Assembly (NCBI RefSeq): GCF_916715725.1
Contig: NZ_CAKAPD010000012.1
Span: 10,337-74,336, forward strand
DNA: 64,000 nt
Origin: an uncultured Rothia sp.
GTDB taxonomy: Bacteria; Actinomycetota; Actinomycetes; Actinomycetales; Micrococcaceae
Direction of reading: 5' to 3'
In this document: positions 48,245-57,084 of the stretch, one piece after another
Position numbering within the stretch: the stretch's first letter is position 1
Layout of the letters: every line of letters begins with the position of its first letter
Position numbers and translations under genes: made by a program
The notes under the pieces: model-generated
What the model saw: the letters and a program-made list of their open reading frames with translations, nothing else
Database searches by the model: none
Told to the model about the DNA's origin: nothing

Positions 48245-49261
48245 TTAGAAGTGGGGATGCTTCACTTCCGCCTGCACCGGGCACTCCGGCGGGCAGTAGT
48301 TCTTCGCGTCCTCAGCCAGCACCTCGCGGGTCTGCACCACGTCATCGTTAATCTGCTCGATCAGCGCCTCAACACCGGTGTACGCCACCATGGGGCGCAG
48401 ACGCTTCACGAACTCAATCAGCACACGCTGACCGTACAGGTTGAAATCCTCCACGCGCTCTTCCGGGCGGTCAATCACGTGCGCCTCAACCTGGCGGTGC
48501 TCAATACCGTCAAAGGTCGGGTTCGTACCCACCGAAATAGCGGAGGGGTGACGGTTACCGGATTCGTCCACCAGCCAGCCGGCGTACACGCCGTCGGCGG
48601 GAATCAGGCCGCGCGCCTCAAGCTCAAGATTCGCGGTCGGGAAGCCCAACTCGCGGCCGCGCGCCAGACCGTGTACGACCTCACCAGCCATCATGTGGTG
48701 GCGGCCCAGTAGCTCGGTTGCCGCGGGCATATCGCCCTCCAGCAACAGCTGGCGGATGCGGGTCGAGGAGCAGCGGGTGTTCTCATCCACCATCAAATCC
48801 TCAACGACAACCACCTCAAAGCCGTATTTCTCCCCCAGCTCACGCATGGTGTTCAGGTCGCCGGAGTTGTTCTTACCAAAGCGCACGTCGTCACCGATGA
48901 CCACGAAACGCGCGTTCAGCGCATCCACAAAGGTGGACTTCACGAACTCCTCGGGGGTCTGCGCAGCGAACTCCAGGTTATAGTTCAGCAGCAGGTAGTC
49001 GTTCAGACCCAGCAGGCACATGAAGTAGCGGCGCGAACCCTGACCCATAATGTCGTGGTGGGCCGCCTCGGGACGGTGCACCTGCATCGGGTGCGGGTCA
49101 AAAGAGACCGCGATAGAGCTCAAACCGTGCTCTTCAGCAAGGGAGACCACGCGCGAAATCACGCGGGCATGTCCACGGTGCACGCCGTCAAAATTGCCGA
49201 TGGTCACGACCGAGGGGCCGTAGCCGGCGGGGACCTCGCTCAAAGCGGTGTAGAGGGTCAC
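48245..49261 (-). CDS. ribF: Bifunctional riboflavin kinase / FMN adenylyltransferase
   Basis: The product is 338 residues. It makes FMN and then FAD from riboflavin. The N-terminal adenylyltransferase domain has VVTIGNFDGVHRGHARVI and the CSSTRIRQLL motif. The C-terminal kinase domain has HGLARGRELGFPTANLE followed by ADGVYAGWLVDE. Both activities should be present. The start is a GTG at 49261 with AGGAG upstream. It lies downstream of truB in the usual order, but here a membrane protein gene is inserted between them. No FMN riboswitch was recognised upstream. Confidence 0.95.
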   Translation of the reverse strand: MTLYTALSEVPAGYGPSVVTIGNFDGVHRGHARVISRVVSLAEEHGLSSIAVSFDPHPMQVHRPEAAHHDIMGQGSRRYFMCLLGLNDYLLLNYNLEFAAQTPEEFVKSTFVDALNARFVVIGDDVRFGKNNSGDLNTMRELGEKYGFEVVVVEDLMVDENTRCSSTRIRQLLLEGDMPAATELLGRHHMMAGEVVHGLARGRELGFPTANLELEARGLIPADGVYAGWLVDESGNRHPSAISVGTNPTFDGIEHRQVEAHVIDRPEERVEDFNLYGQRVLIEFVKRLRPMVAYTGVEALIEQINDDVVQTREVLAEDAKNYCPPECPVQAEVKHPHF

Positions 49262-49523
49262 GGGCTCTCCTGAAAAAGATAAATGTACCTAACCATCCTA
49301 GACCACAGGCGGCAGGATGCAGAATTCAAAACGGGAATCAACAGGGAATGGAACGGCGCCCCTCGCAGGCGGTGCCTTCTCCCCTACCTTTGCGGATGCG
49401 GCGGGGTATCTGGCACGCAACTGTGCAGCCTCCGCACCTGGAAAATCCATGCGCAGCACCCGCCCAGAAGAAAGCCCGGGCAGGCACCCCACCGTGCGGC
49501 AGGAACCTTCCCGGGCGTTACGA
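49262..49523. other. Spacer upstream of ribF
   Basis: About 262 bases. A long-range pair GCCCGGG/CCCGGGC near 49478-49521 follows the membrane-protein stop. No gene supported. Confidence 0.4.
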
Positions 49524-50276
49524 CTACTTACGAGCCTGGTTACGAGAAGCCTTCAGCATCTCCTCGCGAATCTTATTGGACTTGTTAATCCAGCTGTACC
49601 ACACCAGCAGGCACGGAGGAATCACAAGCTCAGTCACCATCAGCACGATCAGCGACCAGTGCGGGGTGCCGAAGAACGCCCACGACAGGATACGGCCCAC
49701 ACCGCCCAGGAAAACCACCAGGCAGGAGAACGCGAGCATGTTCACCCACTTGAACTTCACGGCAATGAACACGAAGGACAGGCCCACGCCCACATAGGTT
49801 GCCGCGAAGAACACGTAGTTCGACTGCACCGAGGGGTTCGCAAAGTCCTGAGGCGCATCCGGGATGACGCGGATACCGCCCAGAACCTGCCACACACCGT
49901 ACGCAATCATGAACAGACCGTACAGCGCCACCGCCGCGCGGAACGCTGCACGGTTCTGAGGCTTAGCCGCCTCCTCAAGGCTCTTGGGGCGGGCAAACGC
50001 CTCGCGGGTTGCCTTCTTCTCAGCCTTCTTATCGGCCTTCTGCGACGCCTTATCGCCGGACGCCGGTGCGGCTACACGAACACCCTCGGGTGCCTTCGCC
50101 GCAGAAATGGGCTCAGCACTCTTAGCACCGGCAGTCTTCGCGGCACCGCCCTGAGTAGCAGCTCCGGTCGCAGCAGCCCCGGTTACGGTAGCTTCAGCCT
50201 GTGCAGACTCCACGCGGGGTACCGGCGCGGTACGAGGCTCACTCGCCTTCTTAGCGGAGCTCTGGTTCTCGCTCAT
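49524..50276 (-). CDS. Membrane protein, DUF4345-like, with Ala/Lys-rich N-terminus
   Basis: The product is about 250 residues. The first ~115 residues are Ala/Lys/Glu/Pro-rich and probably disordered (ASQKADKKAEKKATREAFA). Four membrane helices follow: AAVALYGLFMIAYGVWQVLG, YVFFAATYVGVGLSFVFIAV, MLAFSCLVVFLGGVGRIL and WSLIVLMVTELVIPPCLLVW. The order GVWQVLGG, then VFFAATYVGVG, then GRILSWAFFGTPHW resembles DUF4345 proteins, which have no established function. ATG 50276 (MSENQSSAKK) has AAGGAG upstream. It stands between truB and ribF, where relatives usually have no gene, so it may be a lineage-specific insertion. Confidence 0.75.
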   Translation of the reverse strand: MSENQSSAKKASEPRTAPVPRVESAQAEATVTGAAATGAATQGGAAKTAGAKSAEPISAAKAPEGVRVAAPASGDKASQKADKKAEKKATREAFARPKSLEEAAKPQNRAAFRAAVALYGLFMIAYGVWQVLGGIRVIPDAPQDFANPSVQSNYVFFAATYVGVGLSFVFIAVKFKWVNMLAFSCLVVFLGGVGRILSWAFFGTPHWSLIVLMVTELVIPPCLLVWYSWINKSNKIREEMLKASRNQARK

Positions 50277-50495
50277 CTTCTCTCCTTCAGCAGGGCCGGG
50301 CGGCACCCGCACGAGTAGTCATGTGTGTTCAGGGATGTTTACGTTAGCGTGTTGAATGAATAGGGCGCACGTTCGGTAGGGCGCACGTTCAATATGCGCT
50401 GAATCAATCAGGATTGAAGGATTCAGTTTTGGGCAAATCAGCTTTGGGTAGGCGCAAACACCGAACCCTCTTCGCCCATCATAAGCCTTCAACGC

Positions 50496-51593
50496 CTAGT
50501 TGAAGGAACGATTCGCCTCAAAAACCAGCACCGGGGCGGCCTGTACCTTCCCGCGTTGCTTCTTATTCTCCAACAGGGCTACCAGGGTACCGTCCGGGGC
50601 GAAGCCCGCCACAATACCCTCAACGCTGGCATGCTGCACCGCGCCGGACTCATCCGCGCTCGCGTGCACGGAACGCTTCACCACGGAACCGTCACCGCTG
50701 GGGCTAATACGACGACCGTAGGAAATATCGCTCGCCTCCGCGGCAGAGAGCTCACGCGCACCAAAGATGCGGCGTGCTGCCTCCTCCAGGGGAAGCAGCG
50801 GCAAATCTTCCAGCGGAGCCTCCGACTCTTCGCGGCGCTGCTTCAACTGCGCCAAATCGGCGGCATCCTCAAGCACCACCGCACCCACACGGGTACGGCG
50901 AAGAGCCGTCAGGTGGCCACCGGTGCCCAGAATCTTGCCCAGATCACGCGCCAGGGCACGAATATAGGTGCCCGAAGAGCACGAAACCGTCACCTTGCAG
51001 TCAATCACGGGAACCGAGGTTGCCGCATGTTCGCCCTCGTTCTCGGGGTCCTCAATCACGTACTCGGCAAAACCAGGGTTGATGGAATGTACCGTGAACT
51101 CGCTAATCGTCACCGGACGCGCCGCCAACTCAACCTGCTCACCGCTACGCACACGCGCATACGAGCGAACACCGTTGATCTTAATAGCGGATACCGCAGA
51201 AGGAACCTGCAGAATATCGCCGCTGAGCTGCACCACAGCCTCCAGGATGCGCGCACGCATCTGCTCAGCGTCCAGACCGGTCAGCGCCTCAACGGCATCA
51301 GGATGCGCGGCGGTGTGTTCACCCTCGGCGTCCTCAGTCAGCGTCTCAATGCCCAGGCGAATCGTCGCGTCATAGGTTTTATCCTGACCGACCAGGTAGG
51401 TCAGCAGCTTCGTCGCCTTATTGATGCCCAAAATCAGCACGCCGGTCGCGGCGGGATCCAGCGTACCGGCGTGACCAACCCGCCGGGTGCCAGCAATACG
51501 ACGCATCTGAGAGACTGCGTCGTGGCTGCTCATCCCGGCGGGCTTATCAATGACCATCAGGCCGGACGGGCCCTGAGGTTGTTTCTTCGCCAC
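50496..51593 (-). CDS. truB: tRNA pseudouridine-55 synthase
   Basis: The product is 365 residues. It makes pseudouridine at position 55 of the T loop. The catalytic Asp is D46 in RVGHAGTLDPAATG. LMVIDKPAGMSSHDAV precedes it, and the C-terminal VSCSSGTYIRALARDLG and TGGHLTALRRTRVG are conserved. The C-terminus extends ~60 residues and includes a PUA-like end. The start is a GTG at 51593 directly after the rbfA stop (TAAGTG), so translation is coupled. Confidence 0.95.
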   Translation of the reverse strand: MAKKQPQGPSGLMVIDKPAGMSSHDAVSQMRRIAGTRRVGHAGTLDPAATGVLILGINKATKLLTYLVGQDKTYDATIRLGIETLTEDAEGEHTAAHPDAVEALTGLDAEQMRARILEAVVQLSGDILQVPSAVSAIKINGVRSYARVRSGEQVELAARPVTISEFTVHSINPGFAEYVIEDPENEGEHAATSVPVIDCKVTVSCSSGTYIRALARDLGKILGTGGHLTALRRTRVGAVVLEDAADLAQLKQRREESEAPLEDLPLLPLEEAARRIFGARELSAAEASDISYGRRISPSGDGSVVKRSVHASADESGAVQHASVEGIVAGFAPDGTLVALLENKKQRGKVQAAPVLVFEANRSFN

Positions 51594-52034
51594 TTAGGCG
51601 TCCTCACCCTCGGCAGGCTCGTCCTTCTTGTAGGGGTCTGCCTCACCAGCGTACTCGGCACCCTCAGCTGCAGCAGCCAGGGCGGCGTCGCGCTCGCGAG
51701 TCTCACGCAGAAGCGCCTCAATGTGGAAGGCGTTCTCGGGAACCTCGTCAGCGACGAAAGTCAGGGTGGGGGTCAGGCGGGCAGTGATGTTCTTACCCAC
51801 CTCGGCGCGCAGAATACCCTTAGCGGATTCCAGCGCTTTCTTGGTGTTTGCGGCGTCCTCTTCGGAGCCGAACACGGTGTAGTACAGGGTTGCGTGCTGC
51901 AGGTCGTTGGTCACGCGGGCATCGGTAATAGTCACAAAACCGAGGCGGGGATCCTTAACACGACGCTCCAGCGCCTTCGCCACAATTACCTTGATGCGGT
52001 CGGCAAGTCGTGCCGCGCGGGCTGCATCAGCCAT
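51594..52034 (-). CDS. rbfA: Ribosome-binding factor A
   Basis: The product is 146 residues. It is a KH-type factor that matures the 30S subunit and the 5' end of 16S rRNA. The core RLADRIKVIVAKALERRVKDP, then LGFVTITDARVTNDL and AFHIEALLRETRERD, is conserved. An acidic tail of ~30 residues (EGAEYAGEADPYKKDEPA) is added. RBS AAGGAG precedes ATG 52034. It is coupled to truB by adjacency. Confidence 0.95.
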   Translation of the reverse strand: MADAARAARLADRIKVIVAKALERRVKDPRLGFVTITDARVTNDLQHATLYYTVFGSEEDAANTKKALESAKGILRAEVGKNITARLTPTLTFVADEVPENAFHIEALLRETRERDAALAAAAEGAEYAGEADPYKKDEPAEGEDA

Positions 52035-52219
52035 GTGTTTCTCCTTGAAATGTCGTGGTGAAATGTCGTGGTGCTTCCGCGAACACTCGGGGTGTTACGG
52101 AGGCGTTCCAGGTAATGCGGAAGCGCCCGCCCCGCCAGTGTCCGCCCCGCAGACTCCAGTTTTAGAAGCCTGCGGGTGCGGGAACACTAGCGGGTGACGG
52201 GCGCATCAGCGTGTGAGTC

Positions 52220-55075
52220 TTAGACACGCGGCTTTTCGCGCATCTCCCAAGTCTCGATAATGTCGCCTTCCTTGATGTCGTTGAAGGAGCCGAGGCCAAT
52301 ACCACACTCGAAACCTTCGCGAACCTCGGTAGCGTCGTCCTTGAAACGACGCAGCGACTCGATGGTGAGGTTGTCTGCCACCACGGAACCGTCGCGCACC
52401 AGGCGTGCCTTGGCGTTGCGCTTGATGATGCCGTTCTTGACGATCGAACCTGCGATGTTGCCCCACTTGGAGGAGCGGAAGACCTCGCGGATCTCTGCGG
52501 AGCCGAGCTCCACTTCCTCGTACTCGGGCTTGAGCATACCCTTGACGGCCTGCTCAATTTCCTCAATCGCACGGTAGATGACCGAGTAGAACTTCATCTC
52601 GACGCCTTCGCGGTCGGCAAGTTCTGCAACGCGCTCTGCCGGGCGGACGTTGAAGCCGATGATGACCGCGTTGTCCACGGTAGCCAGGTTCACGTCGTTC
52701 TGGGTAATAGCACCCACACCGCGGTGGATGACGCGCAGCTGAACCTCGTCGCCACCGGCGTCGATCTTCATCAGGGACTCTTCCAGCGCTTCCACAGCAC
52801 CGGAGACGTCACCCTTAATGATCAGGTTCAGGGTGTCCATCTTGCCCTCAGCCACAGCGGCGTCGAAGGACTCGAGGGTCACGCGCTTACGACGCTTAGC
52901 CAGCTGAGCGTTACGATCAGCAGCCTCACGCTTCTCAGCGATCTGACGAGCGGTGCGCTCTTCCTCGGTGGAGAGGAAGGTGTCGCCTGCACGAGGAACG
53001 GTGGACAGACCCAGCACCTGAACGGGGCGGGACGGGCCAGCTTCCTTCACAGCCTGACCGTTCTCATCGAACATTGCACGAACGCGACCGTGAGCAACAC
53101 CGGCAACGATAGCGTCACCGACGCGCAGGGTACCGGACTGAACCAGGACGGTGGAAACCGCACCGCGGCCCTTGTCCAGGTTTGCTTCAATAGCAACGCC
53201 GCGTGCTTCCTTGTTCGGGTTAGCGGTCAGTTCGAGCACGTCAGCGGTCAGGGTGACAGCCTCAAGCAGCTCGTCGATGTTGGTGCCGTTGCGAGCGGAG
53301 ACGTCCACGAACATGGTGTCGCCACCGTACTCTTCGGGGATCAGGCCGTACTCGGTAAGCTGGCCACGGATCTTGTCCGGGGACGCGCCTTCCTTATCGA
53401 TCTTGTTCACAGCAACCACGATCGGCACGTTAGCTGCCTGTGCGTGGTTCAGTGCCTCAACGGTCTGGGGCATAACGCCGTCATCCGCTGCGACCACGAG
53501 GATTGCCACGTCGGTAACCTTCGCACCACGGGCACGCATAGCGGTGAACGCCTCGTGACCGGGGGTATCGATGAAGGTAATCGCGCGGTCTTCACCCTCA
53601 ACGGTGGTGTGGACCTGGTATGCACCAATGTGCTGGGTAATGCCGCCGGCCTCACCCTCAATGACGTTGGTGTTACGGATAGCGTCCAGCAGGCGGGTCT
53701 TACCGTGGTCAACGTGACCCATGACGGTAACAACCGGGGGACGAACCTCCAGGACGTCCTCGCCCTCAGCTTCTGCTTCGGCTTCGAGGTTGATGTCGAA
53801 GGACTCGAGCAGCTCGCGCTCCTCATCCTCCGGGGAAACGATCTTGATGACGTAACCCAGTTCGGCACCCAGCAGCTCGAAGGTCTCCTCGTCCAGAGAC
53901 TGAGTCTGGGTAGCCATCTCACCCAGGTGGAAGAGAACCGTAATCAGCGATGCCGGGTTTGCGCCAATCTTCTCAGCAAAGTCCATGATGGACGCGCCGC
54001 GGCGCAGACGAATCTCGGTCGAGCCGTCGCCGCGAGGAACAACCACGCCACCGGGTGCCGGTGCGTTCAGCTGCTCCTGCTCATGGCGGCGAGCTGCCTT
54101 GGACTTGCGGCCCTTACGCTTGGAGCCGCCGCGACCGAATGCACCCTGTGCATTACCGCGACCGCCGGGGCCGGGACGACCCGGACCGCGGTTGAAGCCG
54201 CCGGAACCGCCGCCGCGACGTGCGCCGCCGCCGTTACCGCCACCGTTGTTGGAACCGGACGCGCCGCCACCAACGTTGGAAACCTTGGGCATCATCGAGG
54301 GGTTCGGGCGTGCGCCGCCGCCACCAGCCGGACGGGGTGCACCGGGACGTGCGCCACCTGCCGGGCGAGGACCGCCGTTACCACCGGGACGTGCGCCACC
54401 TGCGGGGCGGGGACCGCCGTTACCGCCGGGGCGTGTGCCACCGTTGCCACCGGGACGACCGTTACGTGCCGGACGGGGACCGCCGGAACGCTGGGAGTCG
54501 CCGCCGCCACGCTTCATGCCCTGCTGGGATGCGAAGGGGTTGTTACCGGGGCGAGGACCGGGCTTCGGAGCGGCAGGCTTGGGTGCTGCCGGCTTCGGTG
54601 CTGCCTCGGGGCGTGCCATGCCCTGCTGGGATGCGAAGGGGTTGTTACCCGGGCGGGGGCCACCGGGCTTGGGTGCTGCTGCCGGCTTTGCGGCGGGCTT
54701 AGCTGCTGCAGGCTTGGGAGCTGCGCTCTCAGCTGCGGGCTTGGGTGCCGGCTTAGCGGCAGGCTTTGCCGCTGCGGGCTTGGGTGCCGGCTTAGCGGCA
54801 GGTTTAGCCGCTGCGGGCTTGGGTGCCGGCTTAGCGGCAGGCTTAGCCGCTGCGGGCTTGGGAGCCGGCTTAGCGGCCGACTCTGCGGGACCTGCCTTTG
54901 CGGCAGGCTTAGCGGCTGCGGCGGGGAATTCCGCGCGCAGCTTCTTCAGAACCATGGGGTTCAGGGTGGAAGAGGAGCTCTTAACGAACTCGCCCATATC
55001 CTTGAGCTTGGCGATAACTTCCTTGGAAGGTACGCCTACTTCTTTAGCAAACTCGTGTACTCGAGGCTGAGCCAA
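52220..55075 (-). CDS. infB: Translation initiation factor IF-2
   Basis: The product is about 951 residues. IF-2 is a GTPase that brings fMet-tRNA to the 30S subunit. The N-terminus has an IF2-N helix (PRVHEFAKEVGVPSKEVIAK), then ~300 residues of repeats rich in Lys/Pro/Ala and Gly/Arg/Pro. A second IF2-N region (GASIMDFAEKIGANPASLIT) follows, then the G domain with VTVMGHVDHGKTRLLD, DTPGHEAF and NKID, and the C-terminal domains. An ATG at 55117 is in frame, but TTG 55075 gives (M)AQPRVHEF like relatives, and GGAG lies 5 nt upstream. The start region can form two competing hairpins. It is part of the nusA-ylxR-infB-rbfA-truB unit. Confidence 0.96.
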   Translation of the reverse strand: MAQPRVHEFAKEVGVPSKEVIAKLKDMGEFVKSSSSTLNPMVLKKLRAEFPAAAAKPAAKAGPAESAAKPAPKPAAAKPAAKPAPKPAAAKPAAKPAPKPAAAKPAAKPAPKPAAESAAPKPAAAKPAAKPAAAPKPGGPRPGNNPFASQQGMARPEAAPKPAAPKPAAPKPGPRPGNNPFASQQGMKRGGGDSQRSGGPRPARNGRPGGNGGTRPGGNGGPRPAGGARPGGNGGPRPAGGARPGAPRPAGGGGARPNPSMMPKVSNVGGGASGSNNGGGNGGGARRGGGSGGFNRGPGRPGPGGRGNAQGAFGRGGSKRKGRKSKAARRHEQEQLNAPAPGGVVVPRGDGSTEIRLRRGASIMDFAEKIGANPASLITVLFHLGEMATQTQSLDEETFELLGAELGYVIKIVSPEDEERELLESFDINLEAEAEAEGEDVLEVRPPVVTVMGHVDHGKTRLLDAIRNTNVIEGEAGGITQHIGAYQVHTTVEGEDRAITFIDTPGHEAFTAMRARGAKVTDVAILVVAADDGVMPQTVEALNHAQAANVPIVVAVNKIDKEGASPDKIRGQLTEYGLIPEEYGGDTMFVDVSARNGTNIDELLEAVTLTADVLELTANPNKEARGVAIEANLDKGRGAVSTVLVQSGTLRVGDAIVAGVAHGRVRAMFDENGQAVKEAGPSRPVQVLGLSTVPRAGDTFLSTEEERTARQIAEKREAADRNAQLAKRRKRVTLESFDAAVAEGKMDTLNLIIKGDVSGAVEALEESLMKIDAGGDEVQLRVIHRGVGAITQNDVNLATVDNAVIIGFNVRPAERVAELADREGVEMKFYSVIYRAIEEIEQAVKGMLKPEYEEVELGSAEIREVFRSSKWGNIAGSIVKNGIIKRNAKARLVRDGSVVADNLTIESLRRFKDDATEVREGFECGIGLGSFNDIKEGDIIETWEMREKPRV
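54340..54440 (-). repeat. 42-nt repeats encoding GGNGGPRPAGGARP in IF-2
   Basis: Two near-identical tandem units of 42 nt encode GGNGGPRPAGGARP twice, part of the Gly/Arg/Pro-rich region. A separate unit, PGNNPFASQQGM, also occurs twice (near 54520 and 54625). Confidence 0.7.
54733..54888 (-). repeat. Four 39-nt tandem repeats encoding a 13-residue Lys/Pro/Ala unit in IF-2
   Basis: Units start at 54733, 54772, 54811 and 54850 and differ by only a few bases. Each begins CTGCGGGCTTGGG on the plus strand. They encode KPAAAKPAAKPAP-type units. Such stretches change length between strains. Confidence 0.85.
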
Positions 55076-55082
55076 ATTTTCT

Positions 55083-55115
55083 CCATTCCCGGTCCGCACC
55101 GGGAATGGTGCGGAC
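55083..55115 (-). promoter_or_regulatory. infB: Two mutually exclusive hairpins at the infB start
   Basis: In the mRNA, hairpin B (GUCCGCACC with GGUGCGGAC, 9 bp perfect) and hairpin A (CCAUUCCCGG with CCGGGAAUGG, 10 bp perfect) overlap and cannot coexist. Hairpin A includes part of the GGAG ribosome-binding site of the TTG start; hairpin B leaves it free. Confidence 0.55.
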
Positions 55116-55294
55116 ACTAATGTTTACGGGGTGCACGCCCGAAGGCGCGCCAATTCGTGAAATTGCCGGTGGGTGAGCACGAAAGGGTACTCATTTCGCG
55201 GCACTCATTAGATATCCATCAGTTTTCTGACTCGCTTTCAGATAAGAAGTCGTCAAACTCGTTGACTTACAGAGGGCATATACCCGAAAAGCGT

Positions 55295-55636
55295 CTACGA
55301 GGGGGTCGAGTCCGCAATCACGGCTCGAATCTGCTCGCAGCACGCCTGCAACTGGGCTGCAGGGACCGCTTTTTTGAAGGCGCGCGCCAGACCGTTCTTT
55401 TTCTGCAGAGCGGCTACGCACTTTTCGCTCGGATGGATCCAAGCGCCTCGTCCGGGCATAGTTCCCGCCGTATCGGGCTGATAGGGCGGGGTTTCCGCCT
55501 GCTCGGTAGCAGACGTGACGGGTGTGCGGGCGATGCGCAGCAGGTTGCGCTGTTCATCGCGGGCACGGCATCCGATGCAGGTGCGAACCGGTCCTTCAAA
55601 CGCTTCGGAGGTTGCGGTGAGGTCGTGATTGCTCAT
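55295..55636 (-). CDS. ylxR: YlxR (DUF448) protein
   Basis: The product is 113 residues. The signature RTCIGCRARDEQRNLLRI and the PGRGAWIHPSEKCV motif are present. YlxR-type proteins bind RNA and are encoded between nusA and infB in most Gram-positive bacteria, as here; roles in RNase P control and transcription have been reported. It carries a ~17-residue N-terminal extension and a Ser/Thr/Pro insert. RBS GAGAGG precedes ATG 55636. Confidence 0.92.
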   Translation of the reverse strand: MSNHDLTATSEAFEGPVRTCIGCRARDEQRNLLRIARTPVTSATEQAETPPYQPDTAGTMPGRGAWIHPSEKCVAALQKKNGLARAFKKAVPAAQLQACCEQIRAVIADSTPS

Positions 55637-55699
55637 GGTCCTCTCCCCTCTCTAGCGTGTGTGCAGAACCGCGTTCGCAGTACATTCGTGATGCGCTAT

Positions 55700-55743
55700 C
55701 CGGTGTGTGCGAGGGCGCGTTAAAGCGCCCGGCTACACACCGG
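55700..55743 (-). other. Long hairpin upstream of ylxR
   Basis: Arms CCGGTGTGT/ACACACCGG enclose an inner GGCGC/GCGCC stem in the nusA-ylxR spacer. Possible processing site. Confidence 0.45.
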
Positions 55744-55794
55744 CACATCTTAATAGTGTATCCCGTTTTTAAGAATCATGGGCAAAACTGTGAC

Positions 55795-55843
55795 GCAGGC
55801 GCAAGAACACCGGGCACGTACCTGCCCGATATCTTGCGCCTGC
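55795..55843 (-). other. Large perfect hairpin after nusA
   Basis: A 12-bp outer stem GCAGGCGCAAGA/TCTTGCGCCTGC encloses an inner CGGGCA/TGCCCG stem. It lies ~45 nt past the nusA stop. No T-run follows on the minus strand, so it may be a partial terminator or mRNA processing element within the operon. Confidence 0.5.
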
Positions 55844-55889
55844 ATCAAAAGGATATGCCGCGGGATACGCCCCTCACCGGGGCTAATGC

Positions 55890-56975
55890 TTATTCAGCGT
55901 CCTGTGCGGACTCTTCTACTGCCTCTTCAACTGCAGCTTCTTCAGCCAGGCTACGAGCCACGCGAGCTGCAACCTCTTCCTCGGCACGAACCTGAGCGTA
56001 CTTGGACTCGGAGAGAATATCGATACGCCAGCCGGTCAGCTTCGCTGCCAGACGCGCATTCTGACCCTCACGGCCGATAGCCAGGGACAGCTGGTCATCC
56101 GGAACCACGGCACGAGCGGAGTACTCACGCGGGTTCGCGATAATGACCTCGGTGACCTTCGCCGGGGACAGCGCCGCAGCGATGAAGGTTGCCGGATCGG
56201 TCGAGTAGTCGACAATGTCAATCTTCTCGTCGTTCAGCTCGGCAGCAACCGCACGCACGCGGGCACCCATATCGCCGATGCACGCACCCTTCGCATTAAT
56301 GGTCGGGTTCTTCGCGGACACAGCAATCTTGGAGCGGTGGCCAGCTTCACGTGCGATGGAGTTAATAGCAACCAGGCCTTCAGAAATCTCGGGAACCTCG
56401 TGCTCGAACAGGCGCAGAACCAGGTTCGGGTGCGAACGAGAAACCACAATCGAGGGACCCTTCGGGCCGCGGCGAGCCTCAACCAGGTAGGCGCGCAGGC
56501 GGGTACCGTGCGGGTACTTCTCGCCCGGAACCTGCTCATTGCTGGGCAGAACAGCTTCAACGGTGCCCAGGTCAACCTGAACCATACGCGGGTTGTTGCC
56601 CTGCTGAATCACACCGGACACCAGGGTGCCCTCACGGTCCTTGAACTCGCCCAGAACGGATGCGTCCTCAGCGTCACGCAGACGCTGCGAGAGCACCTGA
56701 CGGACGGTTGCGGCAGCGATACGGCCAAAGTTGTTCGGGGTATCGTCGAACTCGTCAATCTTCTGGTTGTCCTCATCAAGCTCAGGAGCCAGAATGACGA
56801 ACTCGCCGGTGGTGTGGTCGATGACAGCACGAGAGCCCTTAATAGCGCCGGGCTGCTTCATGTACGCGAGCAGCAGGGCGTTCTCAACCAGGGTGAAGAG
56901 CTCCTCCATGACGAGAGAGCGCTGCTTCGCCAATGCGCGCAGTGCGCCCAGGTCAATAGTTTTAATATCCTCCAC
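55890..56975 (-). CDS. nusA: Transcription termination/antitermination factor NusA
   Basis: The product is 361 residues. It binds RNA polymerase and modulates pausing and termination. The N-terminal domain, the S1 domain (GTLVSGVIQQGNNPRMVQVD) and two KH domains (INAKGACIGDMGARVRAV and LAIGREGQNARLAAKLTGW) are in order. The C-terminal acidic repeats of enterobacterial NusA are absent, as in other actinobacteria. The start is a GTG at 56975 (EDIKTIDLGALRAL). It follows rimP on the same strand, the usual order. Confidence 0.96.
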   Translation of the reverse strand: MEDIKTIDLGALRALAKQRSLVMEELFTLVENALLLAYMKQPGAIKGSRAVIDHTTGEFVILAPELDEDNQKIDEFDDTPNNFGRIAAATVRQVLSQRLRDAEDASVLGEFKDREGTLVSGVIQQGNNPRMVQVDLGTVEAVLPSNEQVPGEKYPHGTRLRAYLVEARRGPKGPSIVVSRSHPNLVLRLFEHEVPEISEGLVAINSIAREAGHRSKIAVSAKNPTINAKGACIGDMGARVRAVAAELNDEKIDIVDYSTDPATFIAAALSPAKVTEVIIANPREYSARAVVPDDQLSLAIGREGQNARLAAKLTGWRIDILSESKYAQVRAEEEVAARVARSLAEEAAVEEAVEESAQDAE

Positions 56976-57084
56976 GCTTTTCAGCCTTTCCCAGTTAGCA
57001 CGGCGCCGGGACGCTCAACGCGCCCCGGCTCCCGAACGGTATATACCTGGCACGGAGCACCCCGTGCCTGAAGCTTTAATAACT

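Noticed and set aside
54733..54888. Regular repeats that could suggest a CRISPR array
   Set aside because: They are direct tandem copies without unique spacers and encode the IF-2 Lys/Pro/Ala region in frame.
52724..55120. Plus-strand open frame of 798 codons over infB
   Set aside because: Antisense to IF-2; its Cys/Gly/Thr-rich repeats simply mirror the IF-2 repeats.
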